DNA of 30,634 nt from assembly GCA_900547555.1 (NCBI GenBank), contig URHG01000031.1, positions 1-30,634 on the forward strand, in the 5' to 3' direction. The position numbers and the translations under genes were made by a program. Each line of letters begins with the position of its first letter. Position 1 is the stretch's first letter. A model generated the notes under the pieces. That model worked only from the letters and a program-made list of their open reading frames with translations. It did no database searches and was not told the DNA's origin. Below, one piece after another: positions 1 to 9,260 of the stretch. This DNA is from an uncultured Porphyromonadaceae bacterium (lineage in GTDB: Bacteria; Bacteroidota; Bacteroidia; Bacteroidales; UBA11471).

Positions 1-1
1 G

Positions 2-1291
2 AATCTTACTTTGGGCATGCTCGAATTCATGGGTCAGGACTTCGTTCCCTACGACACGCCGAGTGCCGACATCAGCAAATTTCGATACGATACGCCCGAA
101 AATAGCATACGCATAGCGACAATCATGCAGGAAATGTACCGTGCAATCGCGTCATGCAACAAAATTCTCGACGAGATAGAACATACCGACGTCTCTTTTT
201 ACAACCCGGGACAGAAAGAAATCATCACCGGTGAATTGTACGCACTGAGAGGAGCTCTGCATTTTGACCTTTTACGGCTGTTCCACCCCGCCGTTACCCG
301 GAAACCCGACTTTTCAGGGCTGCCTTACATGACGCATTTCGGTACAGAAACGAGCCGGCCGCAAACATCGTCGCAACTATTGCGTCTCATTCTCGACGAT
401 CTCTCGCACGCGGCCGACTTACTGAGAGAATATGACCCTATACTATCGGGGTGGGATCATTCCAGTATTTCTCCGGGACAAATCGATAACCGGCTGCGGA
501 CATTCTATCTCAACTATTATGCCGTAACCGCCCTGCAAGCCCGCATATACCTGTATATGGGCGACTACGGGAACGCCCTCGAAAGAGCACAAGAAACTTA
601 CTCCCACTTGCAAAAAGTAGAGGTTTCTTCCCAATTATTCTACTTTGTTTCCCCGGGAAAATACAACAGCGACTTTTGTTTCTCCCGGGAACACATTTGG
701 GGAATATCGTCCATGCCCGACGGGTTCACAGCACTATCCGATACGATGTTCCTGACAAACCGGATAACGGTACGCACCGATATATCGACCGTTTTTCCCG
801 ATGCCAACGATACCCGTTTCCGCGAATGGTTCACTCGCCAAAACGACGGAAGCTATACATTGCAACATAAGTTCGGATCGAGTACTTTACTCTCGGGATA
901 TATTTACAGTTCGAGCGGCAGCGAATCGGACCTGCCGGCACGTATTCCCGTCATTAAGATGGGAGAAGTTTCGCTTATCGCAGCCGAAGCCCTCAACCGG
1001 GATAACAAGCCCGATGAAGCGGCCGAATGGCTCATCGAAATGCAAACCTCGAAAAGAAACTCCATCGTCGAACAGTTGAAAGCCGACGGAAAGATTTCCG
1101 TCGAAACGATCGATGCCGCCATACGCGACGAATATCAGCGTGAATTTTGGGGAGAAGGCCAACGCTTTTTCTTCCACAAACGTATGAACGATACCCGCAT
1201 CGTCTCATACGACGGCGACAGTATCGATATTTCCAGTGAACAATATACATGGCCCATACCGGCCGGAACAATCTCGGTAAACCCTGAATAA
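2..1291 (+). CDS. RagB/SusD-family nutrient-binding outer-membrane lipoprotein, 5' end cut by window edge
   Basis: This is the surface lipoprotein partner of a SusC-type channel, expected to cap the barrel and bind substrate outside the cell. The frame is open to the left edge and no signal peptide or lipobox is present, so the N-terminal part lies outside the window; the TTG at 11 is probably not the start. Family features seen are ALRGALHFDLLRLF near residue 80, the TPR-like stretch NYYAVTALQARIYLYMGDY, the PVIKMGEVSLIAAEAL motif near residue 320, and the C-terminal EYQREFWGEGQRFFFHKR and YTWPIP. These align by eye with the complete SusD at 4647, so the two are paralogues. The TAA ends one base before the ATG of the next susC, so this SusD closes one SusCD pair and the following genes start another. 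Its own SusC should lie just upstream of the window. Confidence 0.9.
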   Translation, partial: NLTLGMLEFMGQDFVPYDTPSADISKFRYDTPENSIRIATIMQEMYRAIASCNKILDEIEHTDVSFYNPGQKEIITGELYALRGALHFDLLRLFHPAVTRKPDFSGLPYMTHFGTETSRPQTSSQLLRLILDDLSHAADLLREYDPILSGWDHSSISPGQIDNRLRTFYLNYYAVTALQARIYLYMGDYGNALERAQETYSHLQKVEVSSQLFYFVSPGKYNSDFCFSREHIWGISSMPDGFTALSDTMFLTNRITVRTDISTVFPDANDTRFREWFTRQNDGSYTLQHKFGSSTLLSGYIYSSSGSESDLPARIPVIKMGEVSLIAAEALNRDNKPDEAAEWLIEMQTSKRNSIVEQLKADGKISVETIDAAIRDEYQREFWGEGQRFFFHKRMNDTRIVSYDGDSIDISSEQYTWPIPAGTISVNPE

Positions 1292-4200
1292 ATGAAAATG
1301 CGCACCTTATGTCTCCTGCTGATAATCCTATCGGGAATATTCTTTTTCCCGATAGAAAAATCTTGCGCCCAAAAAAAGATGTCGGTGCATCTGCAACACA
1401 AAACACTGAACGATGTACTGCTCACGGTGCAGAAGAACGGGAGATATTTTCTTTATGTCGACCCTTCCATAAATACGGAAAAACGTATTTCCGTCTCCAC
1501 TCAATATACCGATCCGCTCGCATTCCTGCGACAAATCGACAACAGCCTTTCCTATGAAATCATCGACAATACTCTTGTCGTAACACCGAAAAAGGGCAAT
1601 ACCGATCGCTTATACGGCCTCGTACTCGATGAAAACGAGCAACCTGTATCGGGAGTCGTCGTACATTGCGGAAACGGGAAAAAGAGCGGTGCCGCTCTTA
1701 CCGACTCGGAAGGCCGTTTCTCTCTCCCCGCCGGAGCCGGAAGTACAACGCTCACCGCAACATTCATCGGATATAAAAAACAAAATATCGAAATCGGAAC
1801 GAAAAAATTTTTCTGTATACATCTCGAAGCCGATGTAAACGAACTCGACGACGTAATCGTTACCGGATATGCCCCCAAAGCCAAAAACAGTTTTACCGGT
1901 ACTGCCGTACAAGTAAAAGGAGAGGAGTTACGCACCATCAACAATACGAGTTTCTTCGATGCGCTGAAAGTTTTCGACCCTTCTTTCAAAACAGTCGATT
2001 CCCGGGAACTTTTCGGTTCCGACCCCAACCACGTCCCCTCGCAAATCGAGATACGCGGACAAAACAGTTTCCCCGATATATCGGAAAGCAACTTGCGTAC
2101 CGAAACCAGTCTGCCGGTATTTATCCTCGACGGCTTTGAAGTAGACGTCGAGAAAGTGTACGACCTCGACATGAACCGTATACAAAGCGTAACCATTCTC
2201 AAAGACGCATCGGCATCGGCCATTTACGGGTCGCGTGCGGCCAACGGTGTAATCGTCATCGAAACGAAAAGCCCCGAAGCCGGAAAACTGCAAATCAATT
2301 ACTCGCTCACCTCGGGTGTACAAGTCCCCGACTTGTCGTCCTATAATCTCATGAATGCGGCCGAAGTCCTCGAATTTCAAAAAGCCGCCGGAGTCTTCGA
2401 TGCCATAAATGAAGGAGAAGACCCGGGAACACGACTCAATTCCTACAACGTCATACGGCAGGAAATCATGAGCGGAACCGATACCTATTGGCTATCAAAG
2501 CCTCTGCGTGTAGGATTCCAGCACAAGCACTCCCTGCTCATCGACGGTAGTGTCAATAACGAAAAAGCCGAGAAAGAAACGGGAAATATCCGTTACTCGG
2601 TCAATCTCGCCTTCGGGCAGAACAACGGCGTCATGAAAGGCTCGGACAGAACCACTTACGAGGCCGGTACGAAATTACTTTACAACAGTAAAAAATTATA
2701 TATCACCAATGACCTACAATTCAGTATGGTCAACAGCGACGAATCTCCCTATGGAGATTTCTCGAGCTACACCCAGGCCCTCCCTTATCACCGAGAAAAA
2801 GACGCCGACGGAAAATATTACCGTACCCTATCGCTCGCCAATGTAGCCCCCGAAAGTATGAGTCTCTCGATTTTGGCGCAGCAGGAATCGCCCGTCTATG
2901 AAGCGAAATACCTCAATTCCTTTACCGAAAAAGAAAACTACAACGTTACCAACAATACCAGTGTCAACTGGGAGGTTTTCTCCGACCTACGCATACGGGC
3001 CAATTTCTCGGTATCGTACGACTTCAACCGTACCGACGCTTTTATTTCGCCGCAAAGTTTTTCCTATATCAACAGCGACGACAATTCTTCCACGACACCC
3101 AGCGTATTATACAGCAGGGGAAAGTACACGCTCAGCAACAATTCCTCTCTCAGTTACAAAGGAAACATCGTAGCCTCCTATACCCACTCTTTCGGGGCTC
3201 ACGATATACAAGCCATCTGGGGAGGAGAAGTCAGCCAAGACGAATACAACAGCGACGGATACACGCTTACGGGATTTCTCGGCGATGCACTCAACTACCT
3301 CTCCTACGGTGTGCAATATGAGTTGTACGGGCGACCGTCGGGTAGTGAAAGTATGGTACGGACAGCGGGCACTTTTGCCAACATCAACTACTCCTATCAC
3401 AACCGTTATCTGGTCGACTTGACCGGCCGTATCGACGGTTCGTCGATTTATGGTAAAAACCAGCAGACCGCACCCTACTGGTCGGCTGGGCTCCGGTGGA
3501 ACATGCACAATGAATCTTTCTTGAAAGGCAACAACATGCTGCAAAAACTGGCTCTGCGCGTCAATGTGGGAACGACCGGAAATCAAAATTACTCCAAAAG
3601 TCAGGCTACAAGCCTATACACATTCCTTACGTCGGTTTACGGAGGATATTTCGGGGCTATTATTTCCACATTGGGAAATCCCGATTTGAAAGGACAGCTC
3701 ACTTACAACCGCAACATCGGTATAGAAAGTACCCTCTTCGGTAATAAACTCAACTTCGACATGAATTACTATTACAATACAACCGAAGGAAATCTTACCG
3801 ACATCACCATAGCCCCCTCGATCGGTTTCGATTCTTACAAAACCAATATGGGAGACTTGACAAATCAAGGCTTTGAATTCAGTTTCAGTTACACCCCTAT
3901 CCGCACACGGGACATCACCCTCAATTTCACGCTCAACGGCGCACACAATACCAACCGTATCACCCGCATTTCCGAGACTTTGCGAAAGTACAACGAGCAG
4001 ATAAGCCAGGAAGCAGATAAGGGTACGGCCAATGTCTTCCTTTTCCAAGAGGGAGAATCGATGAATACCATTTATGCCGTGCGTAGCCTCGGCATAGATC
4101 CCGGTACGGGAAAAGAGATATTCCTCACCAAAGAGGGAGAAAAGACATTTACATGGAATGCCGACGATCAAGTGCCCGTAGGTGTAAACGAACCGATTTT

Positions 4201-4642
4201 ACAAGGATATATCGGCGGGAACTTCCGGTATAAGGCATGGGAAATAGGAGCTACGTTCAATTACTCTTTCGGTGCCGACCGCTACAACTATACGCTACAC
4301 GAGAAAATAGAAAATGTCGACTACATGGTCAACAATGACCGACGTGCCCTGACCGAACGTTGGAAACAACCCGGCGATGTGGCCCGTTACAAAGCTATCA
4401 GCGATAACAGTATAACCAAATCGACCTCTCGATTTGTACAACGGGAAAGAATGCTGAGCCTCACGTCACTGCGCATAAGCTATACGTTACCGCAATCGAT
4501 CCTGCGCGGTCGGAATCTATCGATGCTGAAATTCTCCGTTACCGGAAACGAAATATTCTATTGTTCGACCATCAGACAGGAAAGAGGACTTACCTATCCT
4601 TATGCCCGTTCGATCAATTTCTCGGCTTACATAAATTTCTGA
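1292..4642 (+). CDS. SusC/RagA-family TonB-linked outer-membrane transporter with N-terminal STN domain
   Basis: A 1116-residue TonB-dependent channel that forms the barrel under a SusD lid and imports a bound nutrient across the outer membrane. Residues 1-26 are a signal peptide ending SCAQ. Residues about 30-98 are an STN domain (start MSVHLQHKTLNDVLLTVQ). Residues about 107-182 are a carboxypeptidase-like regulatory domain. DDVIVTGYA at 186-194 is the SusC TonB-box/start-of-plug signature. The plug includes PVFILDGFEV and SVTILKDASASAIYGSRAAN and ends near 327. The rest is barrel, ending in a C-terminal Phe (SAYINF). The ATG follows the previous stop directly, which supports translational coupling. 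In this family an STN domain usually receives or sends a signal through a FecR-like anti-sigma factor; none is visible here, so any such regulator must lie outside the window. The substrate cannot be read from the sequence. Confidence 0.95.
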   Translation: MKMRTLCLLLIILSGIFFFPIEKSCAQKKMSVHLQHKTLNDVLLTVQKNGRYFLYVDPSINTEKRISVSTQYTDPLAFLRQIDNSLSYEIIDNTLVVTPKKGNTDRLYGLVLDENEQPVSGVVVHCGNGKKSGAALTDSEGRFSLPAGAGSTTLTATFIGYKKQNIEIGTKKFFCIHLEADVNELDDVIVTGYAPKAKNSFTGTAVQVKGEELRTINNTSFFDALKVFDPSFKTVDSRELFGSDPNHVPSQIEIRGQNSFPDISESNLRTETSLPVFILDGFEVDVEKVYDLDMNRIQSVTILKDASASAIYGSRAANGVIVIETKSPEAGKLQINYSLTSGVQVPDLSSYNLMNAAEVLEFQKAAGVFDAINEGEDPGTRLNSYNVIRQEIMSGTDTYWLSKPLRVGFQHKHSLLIDGSVNNEKAEKETGNIRYSVNLAFGQNNGVMKGSDRTTYEAGTKLLYNSKKLYITNDLQFSMVNSDESPYGDFSSYTQALPYHREKDADGKYYRTLSLANVAPESMSLSILAQQESPVYEAKYLNSFTEKENYNVTNNTSVNWEVFSDLRIRANFSVSYDFNRTDAFISPQSFSYINSDDNSSTTPSVLYSRGKYTLSNNSSLSYKGNIVASYTHSFGAHDIQAIWGGEVSQDEYNSDGYTLTGFLGDALNYLSYGVQYELYGRPSGSESMVRTAGTFANINYSYHNRYLVDLTGRIDGSSIYGKNQQTAPYWSAGLRWNMHNESFLKGNNMLQKLALRVNVGTTGNQNYSKSQATSLYTFLTSVYGGYFGAIISTLGNPDLKGQLTYNRNIGIESTLFGNKLNFDMNYYYNTTEGNLTDITIAPSIGFDSYKTNMGDLTNQGFEFSFSYTPIRTRDITLNFTLNGAHNTNRITRISETLRKYNEQISQEADKGTANVFLFQEGESMNTIYAVRSLGIDPGTGKEIFLTKEGEKTFTWNADDQVPVGVNEPILQGYIGGNFRYKAWEIGATFNYSFGADRYNYTLHEKIENVDYMVNNDRRALTERWKQPGDVARYKAISDNSITKSTSRFVQRERMLSLTSLRISYTLPQSILRGRNLSMLKFSVTGNEIFYCSTIRQERGLTYPYARSINFSAYINF

Positions 4643-4646
4643 TCGT

Positions 4647-6095
4647 ATGAAAACAGCCAAATATCGAATATTATACGCACTGCCCTTTATTCTCCTTGCA
4701 ACGACCCTTTCGGGCTGTTCTTGGCTCGATGTCGGATCCAAATCGGAAATAGACGGGGACGAAATGTTCCTTACCACCGAAGGTTATTATACGGCAATCA
4801 CAGGAGTCTACATCAATATGGGCAGTACCGAGTTGTATGGAGGGAACCTTCCACTCTCGGCCCTCGAACCGCTTACCCAGCAATATACCCAGCCCGACGA
4901 TGATACCGACCGTACCAAATGGGGACAATACAACTACACAACCGACGGAGCCAAAACCATCATCGACGATGTATGGGGGACGATGTACAATACCATCGTC
5001 AATTGCAACCTGCTCATCGAAAACCTCGAAAGAGAAGATCGTCCCGCTTTCGACGCCGGCGTATGGGAAATTCTCTCGGGCGAAGCTATCGGTCTGAGAG
5101 CATATATGTTCTTTGACCTGATACGCCTTTACAACGAAGCCTACTGTGTAAATCCCGAATGTAAAAACGTCCCGCTGAAAAAAGATTTCGGATTCAATCT
5201 CGGTGAGCAGGCCACAACTCGACAGGCACTCGATTACCTTGTCGGCGAACTCAACCGGGCCCAAGAATTGTTGCGGGAGAACGACCCCATCGTCTCGGGT
5301 AAAAGTTACTCCGACAAATATGTCAACTACGATCGCCGTTACCGCATGAACTACTATGCCGTAACAGCTTTGCTGGCTCGCATTGAATTGTATCGGGGCG
5401 AATACGCCGCTGCATACGGTTATGCCGAAGAGGTCATCGGAAATTCCGATTTCCGATTTATCGAAGCCGACGAAATCATTGAGACCGATATGTACGGAAA
5501 AGAACAAAAAATCGACCGTCTCTTTATGCCCGAAATGATTTTCGCCCTCGGGAACGATAATATTCTCACCGCGTCCCGTTCCGATTACGAAAGTCTGGGC
5601 GGCGACTTCATCAAATCGGCTGCCTGTTATGACGAAAACGACGTACGCCGCAACTGGCTTTATACCAATCCCAGTGCCAATAATAAAATAAATCTTATCC
5701 GATACCAGCGCTCTACACTGGCCGAAGATTCGCATCTCTACGATATTCCGGCCGTTCCTCTACTCAAACTGGGAGAGATGTATCTCATCGCCGCCGAGGC
5801 GGTTCTCAACGATCCGTCGGCAGGAAATAAAGCCCCGGGTGAGTGGCTCAATGTATTGAAAGGACACCGTAACACCTCGCTTCTTCCCGACGGAGCCGAC
5901 AACAGTGCCGTCGAGACCCAACTCACCCGCGAATACATCAGTGAATTCAAAGGCGAAGGCCAACTCTTTTTCTACTACAAACGCCGCAACATGTCGGCCA
6001 TCGATGACGGATATTACACGGGAAATACGGTAAAAATGAATTCGGCCTCCTATACATGGCCCTTACCCGAATACGAACAAGATTTCGGTTACTGA
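4647..6095 (+). CDS. RagB/SusD-family nutrient-binding outer-membrane lipoprotein
   Basis: A complete 482-residue SusD, the lid partner of the SusC immediately upstream (4-nt gap). The N-terminus is a lipoprotein signal with lipobox LSGC, placing the lipid-carrying cysteine at Cys24. Family marks are SGEAIGLRAYMFFDLIRLYN, the TPR-like MNYYAVTALLARIELYRGEY, PLLKLGEMYLIAAEAV, and the C-terminal EYISEFKGEGQLFFYYKR and SYTWPLPEYE. The length is somewhat short for the family (often 500-600), consistent with the small-ligand SusD group rather than the large glycan binders, though that is inference. It resembles the partial SusD at the left edge along its whole visible length, so the locus carries two related SusCD pairs. 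Confidence 0.95.
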   Translation: MKTAKYRILYALPFILLATTLSGCSWLDVGSKSEIDGDEMFLTTEGYYTAITGVYINMGSTELYGGNLPLSALEPLTQQYTQPDDDTDRTKWGQYNYTTDGAKTIIDDVWGTMYNTIVNCNLLIENLEREDRPAFDAGVWEILSGEAIGLRAYMFFDLIRLYNEAYCVNPECKNVPLKKDFGFNLGEQATTRQALDYLVGELNRAQELLRENDPIVSGKSYSDKYVNYDRRYRMNYYAVTALLARIELYRGEYAAAYGYAEEVIGNSDFRFIEADEIIETDMYGKEQKIDRLFMPEMIFALGNDNILTASRSDYESLGGDFIKSAACYDENDVRRNWLYTNPSANNKINLIRYQRSTLAEDSHLYDIPAVPLLKLGEMYLIAAEAVLNDPSAGNKAPGEWLNVLKGHRNTSLLPDGADNSAVETQLTREYISEFKGEGQLFFYYKRRNMSAIDDGYYTGNTVKMNSASYTWPLPEYEQDFGY

Positions 6096-6124
6096 ACCGG
6101 GAAACGAGAAAGGAGACAAGAAAA

Positions 6125-6838
6125 ATGAAAAAATACATTTACCTGCTTCTTATTTGTTACTTTGCCGTTGCATGCAAAGAGGACGTTATTGATCTTTACA
6201 ACGCCGAACGTCCCACCCTCAACTTCGCCAAAGGCGACTTCAACCCCGGGACCTATCCCGAAAGTTATTCGTTCAACGCCTACTTTCTCGGTGTGGGTGC
6301 CGGCGACTATACATTACAGATTCCCGTACGGCTATCGGGAACCATCGATACCGAAAACGACCGGACTTACCATGTACAAGCCGATGCCGAGAAAAGCGAG
6401 AACGCCGAAAACGGGGTGCATTATACACTTTCCGAAAAGCAAACTTTCCGAAAAGGTCTCTATCAAGATTCCGTATCGGTAATGATACACGTGGGAGCTC
6501 TCGATACCGAACATGATTATCGTATCTGGCTCGAACTTGTTCCTGACGAAACTTTCGACGCCGGCATCCCCGAATATCAATACATCGTCATCGACTTCAT
6601 GAAAAATCTCAATACCATGCCCGATTTCTGGAACAACAACAGCAAACTGGCAAAAATACCTTATCACCCCAAGAAATGCGAAGTCTTTCTTGAAATAAGC
6701 GGCATTACCGATCCCGAATGGACCGATGCCGGAGGAACGATACAGTTGGAATACTGGATAAACCTCTGTACGCAATATTTCCTCGAAAACGAGATTTACG
6801 ATGAAGAAACCGGAAACCGTATCTACTTCGACCTATGA
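6125..6838 (+). CDS. DUF4843-type surface lipoprotein of a SusCD locus
   Basis: A 237-residue lipoprotein of the type found directly after susC/susD in many Bacteroidales uptake loci (DUF4843 by resemblance; I could not run a profile). The start was placed at the ATG at 6125, not at the earlier in-frame ATG at 6056 inside susD, because only the later start gives a signal peptide and lipobox (FAVAC, Cys17). A purine-rich AAAGGAG lies just before it. After the signal come beta-rich segments such as PVRLSGTIDTENDRTYHVQ and DYRIWLELVPDETFDA, consistent with Ig-like folds. Its stop overlaps the next ATG as ATGA, so the two are coupled. It likely sits on the SusCD complex as an accessory ligand-binding subunit; the molecular role is unknown. 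Confidence 0.85.
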   Translation: MKKYIYLLLICYFAVACKEDVIDLYNAERPTLNFAKGDFNPGTYPESYSFNAYFLGVGAGDYTLQIPVRLSGTIDTENDRTYHVQADAEKSENAENGVHYTLSEKQTFRKGLYQDSVSVMIHVGALDTEHDYRIWLELVPDETFDAGIPEYQYIVIDFMKNLNTMPDFWNNNSKLAKIPYHPKKCEVFLEISGITDPEWTDAGGTIQLEYWINLCTQYFLENEIYDEETGNRIYFDL

Positions 6839-8337
6839 AAAACAGATTCACCCTATATTGTTTGTGTTTTCTACTGTCGAGCCTGTGCAGCTGCCTGCAA
6901 GACAAAGACAGTGTAGCATCGTGGACACCCGATCACGTCATCGCCGTATCGGGAATTTCAAAAGAGGGATATACGCTCTATTTAGGCAATCGTTTTACCT
7001 GTAATCCGCAAATCACCTTCTCCGACAGCACCCGGGCCGACGATTACGATTACCGGTGGATTATCGGCAAGAATGAGATCATTTCCCGAGAAAAAAATCT
7101 CGATTGGGAAATAGCCTTGCCCGCCGACTATAAGCTCAACAGCGAAATTCCCGGCGTATTTGTAGTACATAATACAGTCAACGACCTCGAATTCCGCCAA
7201 ACGTTCACCATCACTCTCCTCACAGGATATACGCCCGAGTATATGGCCATATACGAGACCGATGAGGGAAATATCGAATGGATGTCGTTACAGGGAACTC
7301 CTTATGAATGGACACGCACTTACGAAGACATGATACATCGGGTGAACCAGACTACGGTGCCAGGACCTTTCATCGGTGCTCTCAATTCGACCGACGAGCT
7401 GGCCATATTCTCCGGACACGCCCCCGATTACGGAGTTACCGTAAGCATGATCGATGCCGACGAAGACGACGATTTCGTCGCTAATGTGGGAGAAATCGTG
7501 GGTAATATTTACGGACGTGTATATCTGGGCAACGCCTCCCGGCTCGACATCAAAGATGTAACTTACGGGGAAGGTGCCAGCAAATACCTTATCTGCAACG
7601 GCACCCTGCATGTCTTCAACGGTCTTGAAAAACGCCTGCCCATGTACGACGAAAACACCTATATAAAAAGTTCTGAAGTCGCCCAAACCGTTTCGTCGAA
7701 ACAGTTCATGCGTTTCAAGAAAGCAACGTTCGTGCGCCACAACGACGGCCGGATAGGTTGTTTCCACACCTATAACGACCAAATGGAGTGGATAACGATC
7801 GGTGATGAACCCTTCATGCTCGACACGATTTGCGGGTGCTTCACCCAAGCGACGGGAGAGGGGTCGAACAAACCCTATGATGTGTATCTTATCGGCGGAC
7901 GCGACAATACGTATAAAATATATCGTTTCCACGTCGACTATATCAAAACCCAAGTTCAACCTATCGTCTATGACGACAGTTTCGACATACCGGCCGACTT
8001 GGTAGAAAAGGTTCGTTACTGGTTCGGTTCGTTTGGCGAGGAGTATGCTTTCTATGCCACCCGAGATGCCATCTACCGGTTTGACTACCACGACATGACA
8101 GCTTTCACACCGGCAACAGCACCGTTGGTACAGTTCGACGGCGACAAAGAAATCCTCGACCTGTTCATTCTGCAAGGCAGTACCTTCCGCGACGAAGACG
8201 ATTGCACGGTGGCTTTCCTCTACGACACGAAAACAAGAAAAACCACACTTTATGTCTATGATACGGTAACCGGCCGCAAATACGCCGAATACATCGACTT
8301 GTTGCCCGGCCGAGGCGTATTTTTCACCGCCCGATAA
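6835..8337 (+). CDS. PKD-like family surface lipoprotein of a SusCD locus
   Basis: A 500-residue lipoprotein with signal peptide and lipobox LCSC (Cys20). The region around residues 30-130 contains the PKD-like pattern DDYDYRWIIGKNEII and FVVHNTVNDLEFRQTFTITLLT. The remaining 360 residues hold repeated short strand patterns (for example DVYLIGGRDNTYKIYRFHVD, AFLYDTKTRKTTLYVYD) that suggest a propeller-like C-terminal domain; that fold is inference. The order SusC, SusD, DUF4843, PKD-like recurs in Bacteroidales. From memory, the peptide-associated B. thetaiotaomicron BT2264-BT2261 complex has the same layout, which would make peptides a reasonable guess for the ligand. A 23-nt gap with no terminator separates it from the ABC ATPase gene. 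Confidence 0.85.
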   Translation: MKNRFTLYCLCFLLSSLCSCLQDKDSVASWTPDHVIAVSGISKEGYTLYLGNRFTCNPQITFSDSTRADDYDYRWIIGKNEIISREKNLDWEIALPADYKLNSEIPGVFVVHNTVNDLEFRQTFTITLLTGYTPEYMAIYETDEGNIEWMSLQGTPYEWTRTYEDMIHRVNQTTVPGPFIGALNSTDELAIFSGHAPDYGVTVSMIDADEDDDFVANVGEIVGNIYGRVYLGNASRLDIKDVTYGEGASKYLICNGTLHVFNGLEKRLPMYDENTYIKSSEVAQTVSSKQFMRFKKATFVRHNDGRIGCFHTYNDQMEWITIGDEPFMLDTICGCFTQATGEGSNKPYDVYLIGGRDNTYKIYRFHVDYIKTQVQPIVYDDSFDIPADLVEKVRYWFGSFGEEYAFYATRDAIYRFDYHDMTAFTPATAPLVQFDGDKEILDLFILQGSTFRDEDDCTVAFLYDTKTRKTTLYVYDTVTGRKYAEYIDLLPGRGVFFTAR

Positions 8338-8360
8338 TAAAAACACCTAATCCTGAATAT

Positions 8361-9254
8361 ATGAACGAAGAACGTCCCGTCATCGAATGTAGAAACCTTA
8401 CCCACTACTACGGCAAGAAACTCGTTTACGAAAACCTGAATATCGTCGTTCCCGAAGGCCACATCATGGGGCTGCTGGGAAAAAACGGAGCAGGAAAAAG
8501 TACGACCATAAATATCCTGAACGGTTTTCTCGAACCCCGTTCGGGTCAATGCCTCATCTACGGAGAAGATACGCAGAACCTCTCTCCCGAAACGAAAAAA
8601 CGCATCGGATACCTCATCGAAGGTCATATCCAGTACAGCTTCATGAACGTACACCAGATAGAGAAATTCTATTCGGGATTTTACGAGAACTGGAAAAGTG
8701 ATGCCTATTGGTCTCTGATAAACCGGTTGAAAATCACTCCGAAACAAAAAATATCGACCATGTCGTGCGGCCAACGCGCCCAAGTGGCACTCGGGCTCAT
8801 TCTGGCACAAGACCCCGACCTGCTTATCCTCGATGACTTCTCGTTGGGTCTCGACCCCGGCTACCGCCGCCTCTTCATCGACTACATGCGGGAATACTGC
8901 AAGGCCGAACATAAAACCGTATTCCTTACTTCGCATATTATTCAGGACATGGAAAGACTCATCGACGACATCATCATCATGGACTACAACCGCATGCTGG
9001 TACAAGGCCCTGTCAAGGACTTCACCGACCGGTTCAAAGGGTTCACTTTCGACCTCGACCGCGATGACGTAGTTTTCGGGAAAGACGAAGCCGCCAATGT
9101 AGAACATATCAACAACCATTACGAGTTCTATACCTACGACGACGAAAATACCGTCAAAGATCTTCTCGACCGAAAAGGGTTGGCATATAAAAATTTCGAC
9201 CGTCTGCACATGACGCTCGAAGATGCATTTATAGGTCTCACCGGTAAATATTAA
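8361..9254 (+). CDS. ABC transporter ATP-binding protein with atypical signature and Walker B motifs
   Basis: A 297-residue cytoplasmic ATPase of the ABC-2 exporter type, expected to pair with the two membrane proteins downstream. Walker A is GKNGAGKST at 40-48. The signature loop is MSCGQ at 134-138 where LSGGQ-like sequence is usual. Walker B reads LLILDD at 154-159, so the residue in the catalytic glutamate position is Asp159. The D-loop GLD and switch His192 (TSH) are intact. The C-terminal 80 residues (KNFDRLHMTLEDAFIGLTGKY at the end) match the extension seen in ABC-2 ATPases. It is the only ATPase gene here for two permease genes, so it may form a homodimer under a permease heterodimer. 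The altered motifs suggest slow or altered hydrolysis, but this is untested. Substrate unknown. Confidence 0.9.
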   Translation: MNEERPVIECRNLTHYYGKKLVYENLNIVVPEGHIMGLLGKNGAGKSTTINILNGFLEPRSGQCLIYGEDTQNLSPETKKRIGYLIEGHIQYSFMNVHQIEKFYSGFYENWKSDAYWSLINRLKITPKQKISTMSCGQRAQVALGLILAQDPDLLILDDFSLGLDPGYRRLFIDYMREYCKAEHKTVFLTSHIIQDMERLIDDIIIMDYNRMLVQGPVKDFTDRFKGFTFDLDRDDVVFGKDEAANVEHINNHYEFYTYDDENTVKDLLDRKGLAYKNFDRLHMTLEDAFIGLTGKY

Positions 9255-9260
9255 AGATTT

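Noticed and set aside
8299..8325. TTG at 8299 plus TATTTTTC at 8318 as a promoter for the ABC cassette
   Set aside because: The -7 box has one mismatch (final C) and the spacing is 16 nt, so it is not reliable; it remains a candidate to test.
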